From RGIG4097 sp964367645 (GTDB lineage: Bacteria > Bacillota > Clostridia > Christensenellales > CAG-917): DNA of 12,445 nucleotides. The first letter of the stretch is position 1, and every line of letters starts with the position of its first letter. The position numbers and the translations under genes were made by a program. Of this stretch, positions 1-6,032 are shown piece by piece. The notes under the pieces were generated by a model. It had not been told where the DNA came from, ran no database searches, and saw only the letters and a list, made by a program, of their open reading frames with translations. The stretch is taken from assembly GCA_964367645.1 (NCBI GenBank), contig CAYIYN010000041.1, forward strand, positions 1 to 12,445, in the 5' to 3' direction.

Positions 1-63
1 AGAGTTACACCCCCTTGACACTACGTGCCGTTCCCCCTATAAAGAGGGGGAGAAAAGCCCCTC
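1..63 (-). repeat. Inverted copy of the 65-bp dispersed repeat, cut by the window edge
   Basis: Read on the minus strand this matches the two tandem copies at 10536-10665: G-run, C-run, G-run, AAC, the small palindrome GGCACGTAGTGTC, AA, GGGGG, then TGTAACTCT. One palindrome base differs (GTGTC for GTGCC) and leaves a G-U pair. The final GC of the unit would lie outside the window. It begins directly after the tmcAL stop codon, as the right-hand copies begin directly after the ftsY stop, so all three have the same orientation relative to the gene before them. Its ends are inferred by comparing copies only. Confidence 0.85.
41..63 (-). terminator. Possible tmcAL terminator formed by the repeat
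   Basis: On the minus strand, six bases after the tmcAL stop, GAGGGG (63-58) can pair with CCCCTC (49-44) across an 8-nt loop, followed by TTTAT. The stem is GC-rich but the T-run is short. The C-run can instead pair with the next G-run (AGGGGG) inside the same repeat, so the two hairpins compete. The terminator role is an inference. Confidence 0.4.
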
Positions 64-68
64 TCTTG

Positions 69-1172
69 TTAAAGTTTTTGGCAAAGTTTCAAGATTTTTG
101 CGGCTTTTTCGTCAAGGTTGATTAAGGGTCGGACAGGGCAGTCGGACGGGCAGTCGGACGATTTGTAAAAGAAATAACCATTGGCGGCTGCAAGAAGAGG
201 AAGCAATTTTTTGCGCTTGCTTTCTTTTATGGCAAGAACCGTCGTATAGGGCTTATTTGAGTTTGCAAGTTCGACAAGCGATTTGGACACTCCAACCGTT
301 GTGCAAGCGGCAATACGCTTGATTGTCGAGCGGGTATAGCGTTTTGTGGTCAGAGTTAAAAACTCTTCAAACGTGTTGAATTCGGCTTTGCTTATTCGGT
401 TTTCCATACCTTCCGACACGTTTGTTATTTCGGAGAGTTGGTCGGCTGTCATAGAACGCAAAGCAAAAGTAGAAACCGTGCCGTATTTGCTGTAATCTGT
501 GACCATCTGCGAGGGCAAAACGAATTCGGGAACAAGTTTTTCTATGTCTTTTCCCTCTTGCAGTCTTGCTCTTAAGGTCGTTGAAGATGCGATTGTTTTG
601 CCGTTGTCGGGTTTTCTCGGAACGTTCAAAAAATGCACTTTGTCGCCGTATTTCGCGCCCGCTTTTATATATTCGACGGCTAGAATATTGTTTGGCGATT
701 GCACGGTGTTTGCTATATCGGGACGTATTTTACTCAGTGCCATTGTGCGTGATTTTGCAACCGAATAGCCCTCCGAGAGATAGGCTTTCAGCATATTGGA
801 CATATCTTTACTTTCACTTGCCATAAACTCGGCGATTACACTTAAGTTTTCAAGTTCTTTCGTTTCCGTCCCAAAACAAAGCGTGTATTCTCCAAGTAGC
901 GATAACGTTTTTAGCGCGCCTTGGGCAAAATGCGGTGCGGTGGATAAAGAGTAAACGGTCGGAAGTTCAAGCACCAAATCAGCTCCGGCATCTATAGCCC
1001 ATTTTGCGCGCGTAAATCTATCCGCAACGCAAATATCTCCGTGCTGAGTGAAACTTGAACTCATAACAACGACGACGGTATCGGCACCGCTAAGTTTTTT
1101 CGCGGCTTTGATTTGTTTGAAGTGACCGTTGTGGAAGGGATTATATTCGGCAATTATCGCAACTATTTTCAA
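69..1172 (-). CDS. tmcAL: tRNA(Met) cytidine acetate ligase (TmcAL, YlbM family)
   Basis: A cytoplasmic tRNA-modification enzyme. The family uses ATP and acetate to make N4-acetylcytidine at the wobble position (C34) of elongator tRNA-Met. The nucleotidyltransferase core is clear: AEYNPFHNGH at residues 8-17 holds the HxGH-type nucleotide-binding motif, and SSSFTQHGD, ADRFTRAKWA and LVLELP follow at about residues 38-71. ASSTTLRARL in the middle matches the family. The 367-residue length is slightly below the usual 390-420. I chose the TTG start at 1172: it makes the protein begin MKIVAIIAEYNPFH, like relatives, and GGAG sits 6 nt upstream; the GTG at 1184 overlaps that ribosome binding site. 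It is divergent from pta with an overlapping promoter. Near the C terminus a 12-bp duplication gives the odd sequence SSDCPSDCPVRP. Confidence 0.93.
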   Translation of the reverse strand: MKIVAIIAEYNPFHNGHFKQIKAAKKLSGADTVVVVMSSSFTQHGDICVADRFTRAKWAIDAGADLVLELPTVYSLSTAPHFAQGALKTLSLLGEYTLCFGTETKELENLSVIAEFMASESKDMSNMLKAYLSEGYSVAKSRTMALSKIRPDIANTVQSPNNILAVEYIKAGAKYGDKVHFLNVPRKPDNGKTIASSTTLRARLQEGKDIEKLVPEFVLPSQMVTDYSKYGTVSTFALRSMTADQLSEITNVSEGMENRISKAEFNTFEEFLTLTTKRYTRSTIKRIAACTTVGVSKSLVELANSNKPYTTVLAIKESKRKKLLPLLAAANGYFFYKSSDCPSDCPVRPLINLDEKAAKILKLCQKL

Positions 1173-1230
1173 AATATTCTCCACTTAAATTGTTTTGGCT
1201 GCAAGACGCATTTTTTTGAGCGCATTTTTG

Positions 1231-1259
1231 TTGCCTTTTTGGTTATGCTTTACTATAAT
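1231..1259 (+). promoter_or_regulatory. Candidate sigma-A promoter for pta-ackA
   Basis: TTGCCT (1231-1236), a 17-nt spacer and a perfect TATAAT (1254-1259) place the transcription start near 1266, about 79 nt before the pta start codon. The box overlaps the divergent tmcAL promoter, so polymerase could hardly occupy both at once. No clear riboswitch fold is visible in the leader. Confidence 0.65.
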
Positions 1260-1260
1260 T

Positions 1261-1288
1261 ATTATAAGTAATTTAGTGACAAAAGCAA
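1261..1288 (-). promoter_or_regulatory. Candidate sigma-A promoter for tmcAL
   Basis: On the minus strand TTGCTT (1288-1283) is followed after 16 nt by a perfect TATAAT (1266-1261), giving a leader of roughly 80 nt. The -10 box is one arm of a palindrome (TATAAT, T, ATTATA; 1254-1266) whose other arm is the -10 box of the opposing pta promoter. Confidence 0.55.
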
Positions 1289-1344
1289 CAAAATTTATGC
1301 AGTCTGCGTCATAGATGCCGTTCTGCACACAAAAGGAGAAAAAA

Positions 1345-2346
1345 ATGTCGCAATTTCTTGACAATTTGCTTATAAGAGCATCAAAACTCAACAAGACGAT
1401 TGTTCTCGCCGAAGGAACCGACGTGCGCGTGGCAAAAGCTGCGGAAATCCTCACAAAAAAGGATGTTTGCAAAGTCATACTTATCGGGAACAAAGAGCAA
1501 ATAGAAGCAAAATTTCCGGATATGGATTTTTCTAAAGTCATATTTGACGATCCCGCGACAAGTGAAAACACCAAAAAATATGCCGACAAGTTGTTTGAGA
1601 GTCGTAGAACAAAAGGCATGAGCGAAGAAGTCGCACTGAAAACCGTCAAGGGCAACAATATGTTTTATGCTTGTTGCGCTCTTAAATGCGGCGACGCAGA
1701 CGGTGTCGTCGGAGGCGCGGTGTTTTCTTCGGCTGACGTTTCCCGCGCGGCATTTCAAGTTGTCAAAGCCGCTCCCGGAATAAAGTGCGTATCAAGTTGC
1801 TTTGTCATGATTCCTCCTGAAAACGGCTTTATATATAACCATGCGCCTGCGTACATTTTCTCTGACTGTGCGGTAATTCCTTATCCTGATGATGAACAAC
1901 TTGCAGACATTGTGCAAGCGGCGTATGATAGTGCAAAGAAGATTGTTGAAGTAGAACCTAAAATTGCCTTGCTGTCGTTTTCTACCAAAGGCAGCGCCAA
2001 TCACGAATCGGTTGATAAGGTGCGCTCTGCTTTTGCAAAAGTCAAGGCGGAGCATCCCTATATCGATGTGGACGGAGAGCTTCAATTTGACGCCGCTCTT
2101 GTTGATAGCATAGGCAAGCAGAAAGCACCGGATAGTTCCGTTGCGGGCGAAGCCAACGTGTTTATTTTCCCCAATCTGGACGCAGGCAACATAGGCTACA
2201 AAATAGCCCAGCGTTTTGGCAACTTTATGGCAGTCGGCCCGATTATGCAAGGACTGGCTTTGCCCGTAAATGATCTTAGCCGCGGTTGTGTTGCTGAAGA
2301 CATCGTCGCTGTGGTGGCAATAACCGCGTTGCAAAGCGTAAAATAG
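1345..2346 (+). CDS. pta: Phosphate acetyltransferase (Pta)
   Basis: Cytoplasmic enzyme that exchanges CoA and phosphate between acetyl-CoA and acetyl phosphate, the first step of the acetate pathway. The 333-residue protein is the short, single-domain Pta form of Gram-positive bacteria. Conserved stretches are AEGTDVRVAKAA (22-33), GDADGVVGGA (116-125), SFSTKGSA (211-218), DGELQFDAA (243-251), PNLDAGNIGYK (276-286) and NDLSRGC (309-315). The ATG at 1345 was chosen over an in-frame ATG 30 nt upstream because AGGAG lies 6 nt before it and the protein then starts like its relatives. It lies 49 nt before ackA with no terminator between, so the two genes should be co-transcribed. Close relatives such as phosphate butyryltransferase are less likely given the adjacent ackA. 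Confidence 0.96.
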   Translation: MSQFLDNLLIRASKLNKTIVLAEGTDVRVAKAAEILTKKDVCKVILIGNKEQIEAKFPDMDFSKVIFDDPATSENTKKYADKLFESRRTKGMSEEVALKTVKGNNMFYACCALKCGDADGVVGGAVFSSADVSRAAFQVVKAAPGIKCVSSCFVMIPPENGFIYNHAPAYIFSDCAVIPYPDDEQLADIVQAAYDSAKKIVEVEPKIALLSFSTKGSANHESVDKVRSAFAKVKAEHPYIDVDGELQFDAALVDSIGKQKAPDSSVAGEANVFIFPNLDAGNIGYKIAQRFGNFMAVGPIMQGLALPVNDLSRGCVAEDIVAVVAITALQSVK

Positions 2347-2395
2347 CACCTGATTCACTAATAATCGGCTCCAACAAGAGCAAAAGGGATAACAT

Positions 2396-3604
2396 ATGAA
2401 GATACTAGTACTGAATGCAGGCAGTTCATCTCTCAAATATCAACTGATTGATATGATAGACGAATCCTGCCTCACGTCCGGAGTATGCGAGCGCGTAGGA
2501 GCGCGTGACAGCGTACTCAAACAGAAGAGAAACGACGGCAAAAAACTGGAAATCAAACAGGATATGCCCACACATACCCAAGCGTTGGAACTTGTGCTGA
2601 GAGCGCTTGTCGACGCAGAATACGGTTCCATTGACACGGTAGATAAGATTTCTGCAATAGGGCACAGAGTCCTCCACAGCGGAGAAGATTTCAAACATTC
2701 CGTAGTTATTGACGATGAAGTTATAAAAATCTGCGAAAGAAACGCAGAATTGGGACCTTTGCACATGCCCGGCAATATTGCGTGCATCAAAAGTTGCGCC
2801 GAAGTTATGCCCACAAAACCTATGGTTGCGGTATTTGACACAACTTTCCATTCCACAATGCCTTCAAAAGCGTATATGTACGGTATTCCGTATGCCGATT
2901 ACGAAAATTACAAAGTTCGCAAATACGGTTTTCACGGCACTTCGCACAAGTTCGTATCTCAAGAAACCGCAAAGTATCTTAACAATCCCAATGCAAAAAT
3001 TATTATTTGCCATCTAGGCAACGGCAGCAGTATTTCCGCAGTCAAAAACGGCAAGTGCCTGGACACTTCTATGGGGTTCACTCCGCTTGAAGGTCTGGTT
3101 ATGGGCACACGCAGCGGTGATATTGACCCGGCTGCGGTGGAATTTTTGAGAAAGAAACTGAACAAAACCCCAGAAGATATGCTCCAATATCTCAACAAGT
3201 CTTGCGGGATGTACGGACTAAGCGGAAATTACAGTTCCGATATGCGTGACCTCGAACCCAAAATGCTTGAAGAAAAAAACATTAAATGCACAGCCGCAAT
3301 CGAAGTTTCCGCTTATCGCATTAAAAAGTTCATCGGCTCTTATTATACCGTCTTGAACGGTTTGGATGCATTGGTATTTACAGGCGGTATCGGAGAACAC
3401 AGCGACTTAATGCGTCGTTTGGTTATGGAAGATATGGATTGTCTCGGTGTCGAACTTGATGAAGAGATAAACAACAAATATGTGCGCGGCTATGATTCCG
3501 GCATTTACGAGCTTCAAACCAAAGAAAGCAAAGTCAAAATTCTTGTTGTAACAACAAATGAAGAGTTGTCAATCGCTCGTGAAACCCAGGCGCTTGTCGG
3601 CTAA
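2396..3604 (+). CDS. ackA: Acetate kinase (AckA)
   Basis: Converts acetyl phosphate and ADP to acetate and ATP, the energy-yielding second step after Pta. The 402-residue length is normal. The ASKHA-fold signatures are intact: VLNAGSSSLKYQ from residue 5, GHRVLHSG with the substrate arginine at 91, the DTTFHSTMP segment with the catalytic-type aspartate at 148, YGFHGTSH with His180, HLGNGSS (206-212), GTRSGDIDP with Arg239, and FTGGIGEHS (328-336). The TNEE near the C terminus is also typical. The ATG follows an AAAAGGG ribosome binding site by 7 nt. It is second in the operon with pta. No clear terminator follows it, so some read-through into rpmF is possible although rpmF has its own promoter. 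Confidence 0.97.
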   Translation: MKILVLNAGSSSLKYQLIDMIDESCLTSGVCERVGARDSVLKQKRNDGKKLEIKQDMPTHTQALELVLRALVDAEYGSIDTVDKISAIGHRVLHSGEDFKHSVVIDDEVIKICERNAELGPLHMPGNIACIKSCAEVMPTKPMVAVFDTTFHSTMPSKAYMYGIPYADYENYKVRKYGFHGTSHKFVSQETAKYLNNPNAKIIICHLGNGSSISAVKNGKCLDTSMGFTPLEGLVMGTRSGDIDPAAVEFLRKKLNKTPEDMLQYLNKSCGMYGLSGNYSSDMRDLEPKMLEEKNIKCTAAIEVSAYRIKKFIGSYYTVLNGLDALVFTGGIGEHSDLMRRLVMEDMDCLGVELDEEINNKYVRGYDSGIYELQTKESKVKILVVTTNEELSIARETQALVG

Positions 3605-3655
3605 AATTCTTGAATCGGTGCTGATTTACTAATTTGACCAAAAAAGTAAAAACGT

Positions 3656-3684
3656 TTGACAAAAAAATGGGAATTACGTATAAT
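3656..3684 (+). promoter_or_regulatory. Consensus sigma-A promoter for rpmF
   Basis: TTGACA (3656-3661) and TATAAT (3679-3684) are both perfect consensus hexamers with the ideal 17-nt spacer. Transcription should start near 3691, about 47 nt before the rpmF start. Such a promoter fits a highly expressed ribosomal protein gene and separates it from the acetate operon. Confidence 0.9.
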
Positions 3685-3737
3685 CATACACGTTGCCGTT
3701 GGCAATAGAAAAGAATATTTATCCGGAGGATATAGAT

Positions 3738-3920
3738 ATGGCACTACCAAAAAACAAAATCTCCAAATCCAAGACGAATTCTCGTTTTGCAAACTGGAAA
3801 GTAAAGGCACCGGGACTTGTTGAGTGCCCTCAATGCCATGAGCTGAAAAAGAGTCACGTCGTTTGCCCTAAGTGCGGCTACTACGACGGTGAAAAAATCG
3901 TTGATAAAGAAAAAAAGTAA
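3738..3920 (+). CDS. rpmF: 50S ribosomal protein L32
   Basis: A 60-residue, very basic component of the large ribosomal subunit. The start ALPKNKISKSKT is the typical bacterial L32 N terminus, followed by a four-cysteine zinc ribbon: Cys30 and Cys33 (CPQC), then Cys43 and Cys46 (CPKC), ending in GYYDG. Because all four cysteines are present this is the zinc-binding form. The ATG at 3738 was chosen over an in-frame ATG at 3693 because CCGGAGG (3723-3729) lies just upstream and the protein then begins like other L32 proteins. It is monocistronic by its own promoter and terminator. The yceD (DUF177) gene that usually precedes rpmF in Bacillota is missing here. Confidence 0.97.
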   Translation: MALPKNKISKSKTNSRFANWKVKAPGLVECPQCHELKKSHVVCPKCGYYDGEKIVDKEKK

Positions 3921-3927
3921 GAGAACA

Positions 3928-3955
3928 AGAGGGCGTAATATTGCGCCCTCTATTT
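3928..3955 (+). terminator. Rho-independent terminator after rpmF
   Basis: AGAGGGCG (3928-3935) pairs perfectly with CGCCCTCT (3944-3951) across an 8-nt loop, starting 8 nt after the rpmF stop. The tail ATTTATATA is T-rich rather than a pure T-run, so termination may be incomplete. Confidence 0.75.
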
Positions 3956-3985
3956 ATATAGTTTGGCAAAAAAATGAAAACCGAT

Positions 3986-4014
3986 TTGCAGATTTCAAAA
4001 CAGCAGTATATACT
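3986..4014 (+). promoter_or_regulatory. Candidate promoter for plsX-rnc
   Basis: TTGCAG (3986-3991), a 17-nt spacer and TATACT (4009-4014, five of six consensus bases) put the start near 4021. The resulting leader of about 190 nt would contain the whole 39-bp repeat array. A second match (TTGCCG at 4174, TATAAG at 4197) overlaps the plsX ribosome binding site and is probably chance. Confidence 0.5.
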
Positions 4015-4040
4015 TTTAGCGGAAACTGATAAGTAAAAGT

Positions 4041-4157
4041 CGACACACTCAACAGCCAAACGGAACGGCAAAACTCAGGCGACACACTCAACAGCCAAAC
4101 GGAACAGCAAAACTCAGGCGACACACTCAACAGCCAAACGGAACGGAAAAACTCATC
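4041..4157 (+). repeat. Three tandem 39-bp repeats in the plsX leader
   Basis: Copies at 4041-4079, 4080-4118 and 4119-4157 are nearly identical. Each begins CGACACACTCAACAGCC; they differ at GGAACGGC, GGAACAGC and GGAACGGA, and the third diverges in its last two bases. The period is 13 codons and all three frames are open through the array, but none has a usable start codon with a ribosome binding site. There are no spacers of differing sequence, so it is not a CRISPR array. Its function is unknown; it behaves like a minisatellite. Confidence 0.95.
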
Positions 4158-4209
4158 AGATAGACGTTAAATCGTTGCCGCTTAACCTGCTTGGGTTATA
4201 AGGAGAACT

Positions 4210-5217
4210 ATGAAAATAATTTTTGATGCTATGGGCGGAGATTTTGCTCCGGAACAACCTATGCTCGGTGCAATCGACGCGCTAAAAAAGGACGCCGATT
4301 TGCAAATTGTTGCCGTAGGCAAAGAAAGTGCGCTAAAGCCCTATTTGAATGACGATTTTAACGGACGTTTGAGCATCGTAAACGCAGATGACGTCATTTC
4401 AAACGATGAAGTTCCCACAATCGCGATACGTCAAAAAAAGGACAGTTCAATGGTTAAGGCATTGGAGCTTATTGTTTCTGACTCTGAAGCGGGCGGCATA
4501 GTTTCCGCAGGCTCAACCGGAGCATTCCTCGTTGGCGCGTTTATGAAAATCGGGCGCATTAAGGGCATTTCACGTCCCGCGCTTGCGCCTATGCTCCCGA
4601 CAGTTGTCGGTGACAAAAAAGTCATTCTTTGCGACTGCGGAGCAAACGTTGATTGCAAACCTATAAACCTGTACCACTTTGCTGTTATGGCAAAGGCGTT
4701 TTCAAAAAGTATGCTCGGAGTTGAAAACCCGATAATAGGACTGCTTAGCAACGGCGCGGAAGACCACAAAGGCAACGAACTCAACCAAGAAACATTCAAA
4801 CTGTTAAAAGCCGACGCTGACCTAAATTTCAAAGGAAATTGCGAAGCGCGCGACATATTAAGCGGCGATTTTGACGTCGTCGTATCGGACGGTTTTGACG
4901 GCAATATAGCCTTAAAATCCGCCGAAGGCACGGCGGGTGCAATTTTCACACTTATGATGGCGGGCGTAAAGAACGGCGGACTAAAATCCAAAATCGGCGC
5001 GCTTTTGCTCAAACCCGTGCTTAGAAAAGTGAAACGCACACTCGATTATAACGCTCAAGGCGGCGCGGTGTTTTTAGGATGCAACAAAGTTGTAGTTAAA
5101 GCGCACGGAAGTTCAAAATTTTCGTCAATATCGGCTAGTTTAATTATGGCAAAAAGACTGGCGGAAGCAAATTTGCCCGAAGTAATAAAAAACGGCATCA
5201 AAACCGTTGAAGAATAA
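4210..5217 (+). CDS. plsX: Phosphate acyltransferase PlsX
   Basis: Makes acyl-phosphate from acyl-ACP and phosphate. PlsY then uses acyl-phosphate to acylate glycerol-3-phosphate, starting phospholipid synthesis; PlsX is a soluble protein that associates peripherally with the membrane. The 335-residue length is typical. Conserved segments are DAMGGD (6-11), SAGSTGA (99-105), DCGAN (142-146), DVVVSDGFDGN (222-232), YNAQGGAVFLG (280-290) and AHGSS (298-302). The ATG follows TAAGGAG by about 5 nt. A small hairpin (TAACC 4183-4187 with GGTTA 4194-4198) abuts the ribosome binding site and might modulate translation; that is speculative. rnc follows directly. acpP, often the next gene in Clostridia, is absent here, and no FapR-type operator was recognised. 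Confidence 0.96.
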   Translation: MKIIFDAMGGDFAPEQPMLGAIDALKKDADLQIVAVGKESALKPYLNDDFNGRLSIVNADDVISNDEVPTIAIRQKKDSSMVKALELIVSDSEAGGIVSAGSTGAFLVGAFMKIGRIKGISRPALAPMLPTVVGDKKVILCDCGANVDCKPINLYHFAVMAKAFSKSMLGVENPIIGLLSNGAEDHKGNELNQETFKLLKADADLNFKGNCEARDILSGDFDVVVSDGFDGNIALKSAEGTAGAIFTLMMAGVKNGGLKSKIGALLLKPVLRKVKRTLDYNAQGGAVFLGCNKVVVKAHGSSKFSSISASLIMAKRLAEANLPEVIKNGIKTVEE

Positions 5218-5246
5218 AAACATTGCCAAACAATAATTTTGAAAAA

Positions 5247-5927
5247 ATGACGGATAACGAACTAAATTCCATTCAAGAGATAATTGGCTTTACATTCAAG
5301 GACAAAAGCCTGCTTTCGGCTGCATTTACGCACCCGTCTTTTTCGTCTGCAGTCGGCGAAAATAACCAGCGTCTTGAGTTTTTGGGCGACAGCGTTTTGA
5401 ATTTGATTATTGCCGAATACGTCTATAAAAATTATCCTATGGCAGATGAGGGAAAACTCACAAAATTACGCGCAAACTGTGCCTCAACAAAACCTCTTTC
5501 AGAAGCAATCGACCGCATTAGATTGTCGGAATATGTCGCTGTGGGTAAACAGGGCAAGTCGGATAGTGTCAAAAAACTGACCTCAACAAAAGAAGATTTA
5601 TTTGAGTCGCTTTGCGGTGCGATATACCTAGACGGCGGCTTGGATTGCGCTAGAAATTTTGTTTGCAACGTGCTTGAAAAAGCGTTGTCGTCAGCCGACG
5701 AATTGTCCGATTTAACGGATGCGAAATCGGCTCTCAATGAATACGTCGAAAAGCACGGCTTGATGATTGAATACACCGAAACAAACAAGGAAGGTCCTCC
5801 TCACAAACCGATATTTACCTACACAGTCAGCGTTGATGGCAAAGTTTTGGGCAAAGGCAGAGGCACCAAAGCGATAACGGCTCAACAATCGGCGGCTTTT
5901 GCGGCACTCGAAAAATTGAAAAAATAA
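5247..5927 (+). CDS. rnc: Ribonuclease III
   Basis: Double-strand-specific endoribonuclease that acts as a dimer in rRNA and mRNA processing. The catalytic domain has the signature NQRLEFLGDSVL (40-51; Glu44 and Asp48) and the second metal-binding pair Asp117 and Glu120 in EDLFESLCGA. The C-terminal dsRNA-binding domain runs from about residue 158 to the end, with GPPHKP and KAITAQQSAAFAAL. At 226 residues the protein is complete. The start is uncertain. The ATG at 5247 gives a normal N terminus; an in-frame TTG at 5223, 5 nt after the plsX stop, would add eight residues. Neither has a clear ribosome binding site, so translational coupling to plsX is likely. Co-transcription with plsX is inferred from the spacing. 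Confidence 0.94.
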   Translation: MTDNELNSIQEIIGFTFKDKSLLSAAFTHPSFSSAVGENNQRLEFLGDSVLNLIIAEYVYKNYPMADEGKLTKLRANCASTKPLSEAIDRIRLSEYVAVGKQGKSDSVKKLTSTKEDLFESLCGAIYLDGGLDCARNFVCNVLEKALSSADELSDLTDAKSALNEYVEKHGLMIEYTETNKEGPPHKPIFTYTVSVDGKVLGKGRGTKAITAQQSAAFAALEKLKK

Positions 5928-5937
5928 TTGAAATTGT

Positions 5938-5965
5938 ATGTTTCACGGGATTTGTGAAACATTTT
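5938..5965 (+). terminator. Hairpin between rnc and smc, possible terminator with parS-like arms
   Basis: ATGTTTCAC (5938-5946) and GTGAAACAT (5954-5962) form a perfect 9-bp stem with a 7-nt loop, ending in a run of four T. It starts 10 nt after the rnc stop and fits a weak intrinsic terminator of the plsX-rnc transcript. The inner arms TGTTTCAC and GTGAAACA are exactly the two halves of the chromosomal parS consensus, but here 7 bp separate them. Confidence 0.6.
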
Positions 5966-5974
5966 AGAATTTAC

Positions 5975-6003
5975 TTGAAATACAAAATATAGTATGTTAA
6001 AAT
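5975..6003 (+). promoter_or_regulatory. Candidate promoter for smc-ftsY
   Basis: TTGAAA (5975-5980), a 17-nt spacer and TAAAAT (5998-6003), preceded by an extended -10 TG (5995-5996). Each hexamer matches consensus at five of six bases. Transcription would start near 6010, leaving a leader of about 23 nt. Confidence 0.7.
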
Positions 6004-6032
6004 ATTTCTAACTCAACTAGGGGTATTTTACA

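Noticed and set aside
1185..1758. Minus-strand frames across the start of pta
   Set aside because: They lie opposite a clearly conserved pta gene and have no recognisable motifs or ribosome binding sites; they are shadows of its codon bias.
2350..3633. A 13-base sequence after pta (2350-2362, CTGATTCACTAAT) that nearly recurs after ackA (3621-3633, CTGATTTACTAAT)
   Set aside because: The match is short (12 of 13) and AT-rich, with no hairpin in common. Chance is the simplest explanation.
4041..4157. CRISPR array
   Set aside because: The 39-bp units abut each other with no unique spacers, there are only three, and no cas genes are present.
4174..4202. A second plsX promoter (TTGCCG, 17 nt, TATAAG)
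   Set aside because: Its -10 box overlaps the plsX ribosome binding site, so the transcript would have almost no leader. The promoter at 3986 is more plausible.
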